DNA of 64,000 nucleotides from Branchinecta lynchi. Lineage: Eukaryota > Arthropoda > Branchiopoda > Anostraca > Branchinectidae. Positions 54,726 to 64,000 of the stretch are shown piece after piece (position 1 is the stretch's first letter; every line of letters starts with the position of its first letter). The position numbers were made by a program, and so were the translations under genes. The notes beneath the pieces were generated by a model. The model was not told where the DNA came from, did no database searches, and saw nothing but the letters and a program-made list of their open reading frames with translations. The stretch lies in assembly GCA_023053575.1 (NCBI GenBank), contig JAKZAP010000014.1, positions 15,898,938 to 15,962,937 on the forward strand. Direction: 5' to 3'.

Positions 54726-56314
54726 AATAGAGGATTTGTGTATGACTGGCACTGCTGCCCTTCTTAGTCTTACCACTGTACAGTAGAGGTATGCTTATAT
54801 GAACGTTTGTTGACATCGGGTTTTGCTGAAGAAAACAATTAAACCATACCAGGCAACTTCTGGGGCTTTATACTGATCAGAAACGTTGAATTTACATCTA
54901 GATTAACCAGATTTGATCACAAGTTTAAATATTTTGGGCTCTGTTTTCCTCTGATTCTTCTTATAAGATGCTTGACCGTCCGAAAAATGGCACCTAGCGT
55001 TCCGAAATTAAGCTCATTTTCGTCAACAGGTGCGCTAGGCTAGATCAAGCAGTCTGAACAAGAGTGAGCGGCAGGTGCCTCCAGCTACATTCCCATGACG
55101 CGAGTGGGGTATCCATGTGATTGTGAGTGAACATGAGTTATGGACTATAAAAAAAAGGGCTGACAACGAAAAACGGACAATTTAGCAAGGGGATGTTTTC
55201 GCGTGGATGGCTGTACAGCTGAACATGATCTCGTGCACCCGAAAATGTGAAAATGGATTTGGCCTTGAACGGCTGAGGAAGATGGGTTCCGTCCACAAAA
55301 AATGCACATTCAGCAATATTCCTGTTCAGCTCTATGCTGTCCTCGTAGCAGTGTTGAACGGGAGGCATCCGTCGAGCTGGATGCCCAGTTCACCTGTTCA
55401 GTAGTAGGTTCCAAGAATACGCCTAACGGGCCCAGTGCCCACGCAGGCTTCTTCCTCGTCAATGGATTCTAGGTGTTGCTAGCGCCGCTGTTGCGCGCTG
55501 TTGGCTTCTTAGACCTTTTCGATCAGGTCACAGGCTCGCAGGATCGCAAATAGGTGCTGGAAAATCTTGATTTCGTCTGACTGGTGTTGTTCCTGTTTGG
55601 TGATCCGTTGACGCGGAAATGACAAAAAGATTGACGGCACCCACGCGAAAATGTCCGATGAGCTCGACTGGAGGTCGAAGGGACTAGAGTCAGCCACCCA
55701 AAAGCGGCCCCCAACATTCCTGTTAAAGTGTGAACCCATTCGCAAGAATTTTGTTTACGTAAGAAAGGTCGCGTAACAACACACATGAATGTATATATGC
55801 TCATGTTCAAGCAGTTCGTCACAGCAAAATACGAAACTAGTCAGTACCTTGACACCTGCTCATCCCCAACTGACGAAGCTAATTGCGATAATTCAAACAG
55901 TTATGTAAAAGTAATTAATCACACAAAGAAACAGCAAAAAAAATAAACCAATAAATAACCATGAGCGAATTGCGAGACATCTGATTTATGATAGCGGCGC
56001 GTAATTTCACTGCAAGAGTAGCGAGTCTGAACCAACAGATGGCTCTATCCGAAGCTATTTACTTCGATGATGGTGAGTCCTAACCAGCAAAAGGAAGGAG
56101 AAGTTTTTAAATTGGAAACTTAATTTCAAAAAAAATATTTTAGTTTTTCTTTAGTGCCAGAAGGATTGGGAAAAGAGTTAGCTTTTCAGTGATATCAAGT
56201 TTGTTATTTTTCCTTTCTGTTTGACTGTTTTAGAAGCAAAAAACAAAGACAAGGCATGGAAAAATTTAGAGAGGTGTTCACATAAGCATAGCCTACCTCT
56301 ACTGTACAAAAGAT
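54726..56314. other. Unassigned stretch left of LINE T
   Basis: Open minus-strand frames at 55138-55368 (with FFVDGTHLPQPFKAKS) and 55509-55822 have no domain I can name. The right part may include the 5'UTR of LINE T. No exon can be supported. Confidence 0.35.
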
Positions 56315-57427
56315 ATGGCAGAAGACAAGTTAGACAGAATCTTGGCTGAGATCGGGGAGATAAACTCGCGTCTTGGGGCCCTGGAGGCCCTTCCTTCTCA
56401 GTTGGCGCAACTCACAGAAAAGGTGGAAAAGGTTGCTAGAGACACCAAAAGCTCTTGTGCCCAAACCACAAGCTCCGTCAATGAAGCCACAGCAGAAATT
56501 AGTCGTTTGAGCGCAAAATTAGAAGAACAACAGAGAAAATGTGATAAACTTGAAGCGGATATGAAAAGCACAAATTTGATTTTGTACAATTTTGCACCCT
56601 CAGTTAGAGGTCCGAGTCTCCAGCATGATTTAGTTGATTGTTTGAACCAAATTATTCCCCGTTTCCGGATCAGCCAGAGTGAAATAAAAGACGCTTTCCG
56701 GCTCCGAGTGAAATCGTCGAATAACAAAGCCGTACCACCCGTCCTTATCAAATTCGTTTCAAAAGGGTGCAGAGATTCCGTCCTTAGAGCTAATCCTGAT
56801 CTCCGCCGATACCACCTTAGCGCGATGCCGGAGTACACAAGCCGGGAGCTGGTTTCGCGAAATAAACTGAAGCCTGTTCTCGAGAAGGCGCGAAATGAGG
56901 GGTTCGAAGCTCACATGAGAGGGGAAAGATTAATGGTGGGAAACCAGTCATTCGTATATGACGAAGGCGCAGACCGCGTGGTGCTACAAAATCGTCCAGC
57001 AAGGGAACCAATCGAAGTGCGACAGGCACCATTGGAGCAAAGTAATGTTATGAACAGTGGTGCAAGCCGACAGATAACCGATAGGCCAGTTGGTCGTGGA
57101 AGGAGCAACTCGGCTAGCTCTATCGGAAGTTTCCACGATGCCAGAGAAAGTTTTCAAACCGGGTACGGAACTCCAGTGGGGAGGTCCCAAGTCGAAGTTT
57201 TGAATGTAAATGAAACGAGAAAGCGTGGAAATGAGGTGATTATCAGCCCGAACGATGTTTATCGCCAACTGGACACAAATCGAGTTTTCTTGCCGGGGTC
57301 TCCAGAGCAAGGTGGAACCGGAGATGGAGTAGGCCGGCGTTACGAAGGTCAGGCTCAAGCGCGACGTTTGTTTACGCTGGAAAAAACGAACCGCGGAGAT
57401 GTCCCAATGAGTGACACAGAAACATAG
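56315..57427 (+). CDS. LINE T ORF1 protein (370 aa), L1 ORF1p-like
   Basis: ATG at 56315. Residues ~1-90 are a heptad-rich coiled coil (LDRILAEIGEINSRLGALEA, ISRLSAKLEEQQRKCDKLEA). Residues ~92-160 form an RRM-like domain (NLILYNFAPSVRGPSLQHDL, IKDAFRLRVKSSNNKAVPPV, LIKFVSKGCRDSVLRANPDL). A C-terminal domain follows (ELVSRNKLKPVLEKARNEGF, VGNQSFVYDEGADRVVL) and a basic, Ser-rich tail. This matches the trimeric RNA-binding L1-type ORF1p layout. It ends at TAG (57425-57427) in the same frame as ORF2. Confidence 0.85.
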   Translation: MAEDKLDRILAEIGEINSRLGALEALPSQLAQLTEKVEKVARDTKSSCAQTTSSVNEATAEISRLSAKLEEQQRKCDKLEADMKSTNLILYNFAPSVRGPSLQHDLVDCLNQIIPRFRISQSEIKDAFRLRVKSSNNKAVPPVLIKFVSKGCRDSVLRANPDLRRYHLSAMPEYTSRELVSRNKLKPVLEKARNEGFEAHMRGERLMVGNQSFVYDEGADRVVLQNRPAREPIEVRQAPLEQSNVMNSGASRQITDRPVGRGRSNSASSIGSFHDARESFQTGYGTPVGRSQVEVLNVNETRKRGNEVIISPNDVYRQLDTNRVFLPGSPEQGGTGDGVGRRYEGQAQARRLFTLEKTNRGDVPMSDTET

Positions 57428-60400
57428 GGAGACGACGGCCATGTGCACACGTGCCTCCAACCAAGATGTCTGTATTTCATTTTGTGGAATGTCCAAGGAT
57501 TTTCTAGTATAAAATTATCGGATTTGTTGAAAGTCAGGAAACACCCGGATTTGTTTGTATTGGTGGAAACATGGCAAAGTGATCCACTATTTTTGGAGGG
57601 TTTTTGTACGTTTGATAGGCGACGAGGTAAGAGTGGAAATGGAAGGGTGTATGGGGGTGTTTGCATTTTTTTAAAGAATGGTGTATTTGATTTTGTGGAA
57701 AGAGTGAAAAGTGGTTCAGAAAATATTGTATGGATAAGAGGTGTTGTAGGAAATAGGAAAATGTTGATATGTTGTGTTTATATTCCACCACAGTCTAGCT
57801 CATACTCAAGAGAGGACACTTGGGAATTGTTAGCAGAAGAGACAGTGAGATTAAGTAGAAAGTGGCCTAACCACGATCGTATTTTTCTAGGTGATTTCAA
57901 TGGGTATACCAGTGACTCGTTGGAGAGTGTGGATTACCAAGTGGGCCTTGAGGAACCTACCCCGTTTCGCGAGGAGTATCTGGAGACGTATGGTGTGAGG
58001 ATAAGTAAGGACCGGAACCGGAGGAAAAACAGGTGGGGTCAAAATTTACTAGATTTTGCGGGTAACGAAAATTTGGTAATTCTGAACGGTAGAGTTGGGG
58101 CGGATAAGGAGGAAGGGGGAGGGTTTACATGCTTTTCAGGGAAAGTTTCAAGCATTATTGATTATGTTTTGGTGAGTAAGTCTCTTTGGTTGTGTTGCAG
58201 AAACTTCAGGACATTGAATGTTGGGGGGTCAGATCATGTTCCGGTGGAAGTAACTATTATTGTTGAAAGTCCTGTGCCTAACATAAGTTGTGTTGTTAGT
58301 GGAGAAGGTGAGAGTGTCCCCCAGACTTGTCCGCATAACGTACCACGAAAAAAGATAAAAGTTGATTTGATTACGGAGAAGGAGCTGCACATTATGCTGG
58401 GTTCAGATGAAATGGAAAGAGTTATAGAGAAAGCAGTTATTGAAATAAAAGATGGTGAGATAGACCATTCTTTGAGGGCGCTGACAGACACATTATATGA
58501 TAAGTGTTCCAAAATTTCTAGTGTCAAGAAACAGAAGGCTAAGCATGGGAATAAAACATTTTTTGACAAGGAATGCTATGATAAAAGAGAAGACGTAATA
58601 AAAGCGTTAATTGCAGTGAAAGCAAGTGACCCAGATAATCTAAGTGATAAATTGCGTCAATATAAGGGGATAAGAAAGATTTATAAAGATTTGTTGAAGT
58701 TAAAGAGAGAATTGGTGGATAAGGAGTTGAAAGATAGAGTGGTAAAGGATTTTAGAAGTAAAAACAGTAGAGAATTTTGGAAGGGAGTTACGACTATGTT
58801 GACAACTAACCAGATGAACGAACATACGCCCCCAGCAGACTCTTGGCCTGATTTTTTAGAGGATAAGGAGCAAGGATGCGAAAACGACCATACCGTTTTT
58901 AAGGAAATATTAAAGGAGATGGAGAAACAAGTGAGTTTACCCATAGGCGAGGAAGAATTTAAGCTAGTAGCTCCAGTAAGTGAACATGAGGTGTGGGTTT
59001 CTTTAAAAGGTATGCGTGGGAGATCAGCACCAGGAATAGATGGTATACCAACGATTGTATGGAAATGGAGTAAACAATATTTAATACCTTTCATGGCATT
59101 GGCATTTACGTCAATAATAAATAATATTTATTGGCCAGAAGGATGGAATACTTCAGTAGTTACCCCAATTTTTAAGAAAGGTGATAGGACAAATAAAGAA
59201 AATTACAGGGAAATTCACCTAGGAAATACGATTAGTAAATTATTTTGTAAGATATTAGATAATAGATTAAAATCATGGTTAAATAGTACGGCTAAGTTAA
59301 GTAGGCTCCAGGCTGGTTTTAGAGAGGGTTACAGTACCCTAGACCAGATTTTTTCGCTCCAGATGTTAATACGGAAGCACACTTCACGGAGAAAAGGTAA
59401 GCTTTACGTTGCATTTGTTGACTTAAAAGGTGCTTCTGGTAATGTTAAACGTAGCCTATTGTTGAAAGTGTTGGTAGATGTAGGGCTACCGATAACATTT
59501 GTAAGAGTCATAGCGCAAATTTATTCAGGTATTTATATGGTGGTTCGAGTAATGAACAGGATTTCTCGGACAGTTACGTCATTGTAGGGGGTTAAGCAAG
59601 GGTGTACCCTTTCCCCTAAGCTTTTCACCCTTTTTATAAATGACCTTGAGGATTTTATGACTAGAATGGGTGCTCCATTAGTTAGTATTGACATCATATC
59701 TTTGTGCATGTTGTTGTTCGCTGACGACATTGCATTGATAGCGGACAGTCGGTCAGATCTCCAGAAGTTATTGGACCTTTTGGATCAATATTTGGCGGGA
59801 ATGGAGTTACAGTTAAACGTGGCAAAGACGGTTGTTATGATTTTTAGGAAAGGGGGAAGATTAGAAGATGAAGTTAAATTGAAATTTAGGGGAGAGGAAA
59901 TAGGGTTTAGGGAAGAATTTATTTATTTAGGACATAAGCTTAAGTCAAATGGTTCCTTCGGGAGCCAAGTTGAAGCAAGCGTAACCAAAGGTAAGCGATG
60001 TATAAATATGGTATTAAGAAGTAAGTTAAGAGTTATAGAAGATATGAAGTTACATAAACAGGTTTTCCAGACAAAAATTATTCCGGCTATACATTACGCA
60101 TCCGAGATTTGGGGTTTTGGTAAGTATGAAAAGTTAGAGCAACTGCAATTGATGTATTTTAAAAGAGTACTAGGAGTTAGTAACAAAATAAATTCGATAG
60201 TTCTGAAGGGTGACCTGGGCCTAACTAGTTTAAGGAAAAAAAGATGGGTAAGTATGATTTCATTTTGGGAGAAGCTGCTGCAGATGCCACGGGTCCGAGT
60301 CGCTAAGGCAGCGTATAAGGAAAGCGTGCGGGACTCCAAAAAAGATTCATGGGCATCCCAGGTGAGGCAGATACTGGACCAGTGTGGTTTGTCAGAATTA

Positions 60401-60934
60401 TGGAATAATGGTGATGGGCCTGGACTCCCTGTGGGTGATGTGAGAAAGGTGGTGGAAAGTCGTCTGTTGGATCAAGAAATTCAATCTTGGCAGGTTGCCA
60501 AAGATGAGTCAATGTCTTTGAGGTTTTATGCAAAAATTAAAGAGATTTGGGGGGAGGAAGTGTATTTTAAAGCGGGTCTTAAAAGGGAGGAAACACGGGA
60601 TTTGATTGTTTGTAGGGCAGACAGTCTGCCACTGGGGGAGAGAAGACGGTATATTGGGAGGGCAAAGGGTCGGTCCGGTCCTTATTCATGTCCGATGTGT
60701 GGCAGCATGGACGAGAATTTAAAGCATTTATTGTGTGAATGCGAAAGTTTGAGTGAACTTAGGTTAGAAATTTTTGGTGTGAACGGAAGGGGAATGGATG
60801 AAGAATGGATGTGTGGTGTAAAAGGGAATAACTGTTTTGGAAATATAAAACAGCTGGTGAGGTTCCTCAGGGTAGCCTTAGCCCAGTCTAGAACACTAAT
60901 ACACAGCCAATACTGGCTTCCAACAGATACCTGA
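57428..60934 (+). pseudogene. LINE T ORF2: endonuclease-RT with one internal TAG
   Basis: Directly in frame after the ORF1 stop. Endonuclease: FILWNVQGFSS, LFVLVETWQSD, GGVCIFLKNGV, FLGDFNGYTSD, IIDYVLVS, GSDHVPVEV. RT: APGIDGIPTIVWKWSKQYLI, TPIFKKGDRTNKENYREIHL, AFVDLKGASGNVKRS (motif A; AFD changed to ASG), GVKQGCTLSPKLFTLFIND (B), LLFADDIALIADS (C). C-terminal CPMCGSMDENLKHLLCEC is a C-x2-C-x8-H-x3-C motif. A TAG at 59585-59587 sits just before motif B. There is no in-frame ATG between the ORF1 stop and the endonuclease. Clade not assigned. Confidence 0.82.
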
Positions 60935-61468
60935 CTGCGCACCTCACGACTCCGCATCTATAAAGTGCTGCGCCAGTAAACACGGCCTCGCTCTAGTGCA
61001 TCACGATGGTAACGATACTAACATTAACGATACAGCGCTCCGCTGCCGCTTCTATCGATGGCCGCGTATCGTCGAATCCTCACTCAGAACAAACGGTAGG
61101 CATCGGGTCAATAAATCTTAACCAGGGGATAAAGGTTATTTTCTTACAGGTGTACGACGGCTAACATAAGTTGCGTTTTTGTCCCTCTTCTGTTCGCTGT
61201 TTTCTCTCCGTTTGTGTACGCTGTTCTGTGTTCCGTGTTCTCTGTTCCGCTGTCTGTTTTGCTCTCCTAGCATGTTTTATCGCTGTTCAGATAGAAATTA
61301 TAGAAAATTGCAGAGCGATTCACAGATAGAAAAGAAAGAATTGCAGAAGTTTGGAGGATAAAGTTGGATCCTGAAGTATCGTCGTTTTGGAATATAATTT
61401 GCAATTTAGGTGGGCAGTCAGGTATCTGTTGGAAGCCAGTATTGGCTGTGTATTAGTGTTCTAGACTG
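60884..61468. repeat. 55-bp perfect inverted repeat at the end of LINE T
   Basis: 60884-60938, the last codons of ORF2 plus four bases, is repeated exactly inverted at 61414-61468 with 475 bp between. The second arm lies inside MITE K copy 2. Confidence 0.85.
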
Positions 61469-61650
61469 TATGGCGTACAGGTAAATTTTTGCAATTTAAC
61501 AGATTTTCCGCTTAAGACATGCTCAGGATCCCAAATTTGCGTTTTCGTCAGAACAGCGACAAAAAGGAACAGCGTAAGCAAAACACCGTTGTTTACCCAA
61601 ACCAGACAACTGTGATCACAGAACACGAACCAGAGACAAAAAACGCAACT
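61169..61650. mobile_element. Family K MITE, copy 2 (482 bp)
   Basis: AGTTGCGTTTTTGTC at the left and GACAAAAAACGCAACT at the right, flanked by ATA (61166-61168 and 61651-61653). Same TIR and length class as copy 1, but the centre contains the inverted LINE T terminus. Confidence 0.75.
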
Positions 61651-61726
61651 ATAGTGGCAAGAGGATCGTATGCTAATAAACATCGTTCCAGACGAAAGGC
61701 GGAGGCGGTCCTCGTGAAAAGAGGCT

Positions 61727-61925
61727 GAATTAAGACCTAGTACAAATTTGTATCCAAGCACTTAGGTCCAAGAAGACCGAGTCCCCACGGCCGGCCGGAT
61801 ACATTTTGATTGTCTGAATTCTTCTGAATTTTAGCTTGAAATTTGGAGATGAGTTGTATTTTTGCCTTGGAAAATACAATTCTGTAAAAAAAAAGGATGA
61901 CATTTTGTCTAACTTGCGCTAGTAA
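61727..61925 (+). repeat. Dispersed copy of the 254-bp tandem unit
   Basis: GAATTAAGACCTAGTACAAA through TGACATTTTGTCTAACTTGC matches 63735-63870, with a 60-bp insertion (containing CGGCCGGCCGG) relative to it. Confidence 0.7.
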
Positions 61926-62310
61926 GATCATAGGAAAGCTCAAAGTAATTGCACCCTGTAAGGAATACGGGGTTAACCCGAGTGCTAAAAATTTGGACCA
62001 GGTCGCAATTTCATGATCTTATACAAGTACATGGAAGACTAAATAGTCAGTCATCGTAACAGTATAACATACTCTTAGTCCAAATTCTAGGAAAACTGGG
62101 CTAAGAAAAAACGCAAAAACTTCAGACGCCCGCCTGCCTTGGACTTCCGCAATCCACTAACTAAATACTAATGAACCAAATAAACACAAGCTGTAACCAA
62201 TATGCCCCGAGGGTGGCCACGCGCGCTGCACCCGTCCCTCGCGCTCGGTGATTAGAAGCTTTGTGTCTAGGCGGTCTCAAGCAGGTCTCAAGGGATTGTT
62301 TTGTTTGAGT

Positions 62311-62686
62311 AACGGAAAGAATACAGCTAATCCTGCAGCTAATGATTAAACATATACAAATTAATAGCGAGGTTAATAGCATCAACTATAGTTAATCCCC
62401 GCGGCAGTAGTTACATTGTGTAAGGAAAACGGGAAGAATACAGATAACGGAAAGAATACAGCTAATCCTGCAGCTAATGATTAAACATATACAAATTAAT
62501 AGCGAGGTTAATAATACAGAATATATGTATTCTTATATAATAAGAATACAGAATACAGTAACGGAAAGAATACAGCTAATCCTGCAGCTAATGATTAAAC
62601 ATATACAAATTAATAGCGAGGTTAATAGCATCAACTATAGTTAATCCCCGCGGCAGTAGTTACATTGTGTAAGGAAAACGGGACTA
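62311..62686 (+). repeat. Three-copy repeat (AACGGAAAGAATACAGCTAA)
   Basis: Copies start at 62311, 62446 and 62560. The first and third run about 125 bp to AGGAAAACGGGA; the second breaks off after GAGGTTAATA into an AT-rich linker of GAATACA words. Confidence 0.8.
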
Positions 62687-62771
62687 GCAGTTCAAAGTAG
62701 GGGCCGCTACCCATGGTCGTCCCCCTCTGCGTTTTGGGCATTTGGTCAAATTTCTGCCGAAGGCAAAAATT

Positions 62772-63345
62772 CGGTCAAACTGGGCATCGCGCGAACATAA
62801 CTGGACCGGATCCGGGCACTGTGGGGAGTTAGGGGGGGGGGGGGGTCGGACATCTAGTGATCCAGCGACTCCGGCATACTTGTTGATGTGCTAGGACGAT
62901 GGAACTTTGCAGGTATGACATAAGGGATCCGAACAGATTGACTTGAGGCTAGTCGTTTCTCCGATCCGACCATCGTGGGGGAGTGGATGGATGGGGAGTC
63001 CGGAATCTAGTGGCATGCATAACTTTTGAACGGGTGATCGGATTTGAATGAAACTTGTCAGTTGGAAAGAGCTATCGCCTCAGATGTTCGGTGTCAAGTC
63101 TGGATCAGGCCCGATACCTGTGGGGGATGGGGGGGGGGGCGGAAAACTAAAAAACGCTTAAAGCAAAGGGATTGGGACGGAACTTAATTGGGAGAACATG
63201 AATTAGGCCTATATATATAAACTTGGTGGGAACACACCTAGCGAACACTAGATACATCATTGACATGACCGAGCCGATTCGGGCACGGATCCGGTGACTT
63301 TTGGGGGGAGCTGGAGGGGACAACCGGAAATATTGGAAAACGCTA
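62772..63345 (-). mobile_element. Family A, copy A4 (internal fragment)
   Basis: Reverse-orientation modules (GATCCGACCATCGTGGGGGA, AACTTTTGAACGGGTGATCG, GATCCGGTGACTTTTGGGGG) with G tracts up to 14. Neither terminal hairpin is present. Confidence 0.7.
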
Positions 63346-63620
63346 TGAGTGGAGGTTGTTTCCTACCATTAATAACATTGCGCTATCTTTAACAGGGGAT
63401 AGTGACTTCTTCGCTTACGGCAAATAAGATGGAGACGCGGGGGCTTTTATTAATTACTATCGAGTTATCTCAGAAAGTGTAAAAAACGACGTACGAAAAA
63501 CCGCGTGATCAGAAATTGTGATTATTAATTATAAAATAAATTCAGACGTTATTTTCCGAAGGATCATATCGATTAATCGTCTTTGCTTCAACTCTGTCCC
63601 TTGGGAAATTCTTAGACGCT

Positions 63621-64000
63621 TACGCGACTTTGATTTCTATATTCGCTACTACTTACGAGTCATTTTGGCAATAATAAGCAAGAAGTGGGAAGGCCACAAA
63701 AGAGTGTAGGATATCTAGGATTTGGTAGATTATGGAATTAAGACCTAGTCCAAATTTGTATCCAAGCACTTGCGTCCAAATTTGTAGCTTGAAATTTGGA
63801 GATGAGTTGTATTTTTGCCTTGAAAAATACAATTCTGAAAAACAAAGGATGACATTTTGTCTAACTTGCGCTAGTACGCGACTTTGATTTCTATATTCGC
63901 TACTACTTACGAGTTATTTTGGCAATAATAAGCAAGAAGTGGGAAGGCCACAGAAGAGTGTAGGATTACTACGATTTGGTAGATTATGGAATTAAGACCT
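63621..64000 (+). repeat. 254-bp tandem repeat running off the right edge
   Basis: TACGCGACTTTGATTTCTAT at 63621 recurs at 63875, and GAATTAAGACCT at 63735 recurs at 63989: period 254 bp. At least 1.5 units are present. Confidence 0.85.

Larger units (their letters stand above)
56315..60938 (+). mobile_element. Two-ORF LINE (element T)
   Basis: ORF1 (coiled coil plus RRM-like) and ORF2 (endonuclease, RT, C-terminal Cys/His motif) occupy one frame of 1,540 codons broken only by two TAG codons (57425-57427 and 59585-59587). There is no visible poly(A) or simple repeat after the ORF2 stop, and 5' and 3' boundaries are not clear. Confidence 0.8.

Noticed and set aside
57441..57520. ATG at 57441 as the LINE T ORF2 start
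   Set aside because: It is in another frame from the endonuclease and does not read the FILWNVQG motif.
1..64000. tRNA, rRNA, bacterial operons or phage genes
   Set aside because: No cloverleaf, rRNA block, ribosome-binding-site spacing or compact gene order was seen on either strand.

Overview
The window is animal nuclear DNA, most likely from an invertebrate with a large, repeat-rich genome. An arthropod would fit, but nothing here fixes the phylum. The evidence is a spliced gene with consensus GT/AG sites and kilobase-scale introns, several non-LTR retrotransposons, many short inverted-repeat elements, and no bacterial or organellar gene arrangement. I see no tRNA, rRNA or CRISPR array.

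The one host gene runs on the minus strand from about 51.18 kb down to 0.84 kb and leaves the window at its 3' side. Fifteen exons can be placed. Every junction I checked has AG before and GT after the exon, and codon phases match across all fourteen introns, giving about 1,037 codons. In order the product has a short acidic N-terminus, a charged region, acidic and Pro/Lys-rich linkers, a PHD finger split over exons 8 and 9, a small Cys/His motif, a low-complexity linker and a TFIIS-like central domain in exons 13-15. That order is diagnostic of the DIDO1/PHF3 family of RNA polymerase II-associated chromatin readers, and the PHD core looks closest to DIDO1. The SPOC domain expected next would lie to the left of the window.

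The introns are full of mobile DNA. The largest (14.4-28.3 kb) holds a nest of three non-LTR retrotransposons: a decayed minus-strand host element, an intact plus-strand two-ORF element (20.8-24.8 kb) and a 5'-truncated poly(A) minus-strand element (24.9-27.2 kb). Other introns carry two copies of a 2.3-2.7 kb hairpin-ended element (family A), about five copies of a GGATCC-palindrome element built on ~136-bp modules (family B), and MITE-like elements with readable TIRs and, for several, target-site duplications. They also carry a scattered module with the conserved core of a minimal hammerhead ribozyme, as in Penelope-like retroelements. Right of the gene (51.2-64 kb) lie more of the same families, a second two-ORF LINE (56.3-60.9 kb) whose ORF1 and ORF2 share one frame separated by a UAG, and tandem repeats running off the right edge.

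The points I consider most worth follow-up are the hammerhead-like modules with a covarying hairpin, the in-frame UAG LINE without an ORF2 AUG, the matching architecture of families A and B, and the three-deep LINE nest.
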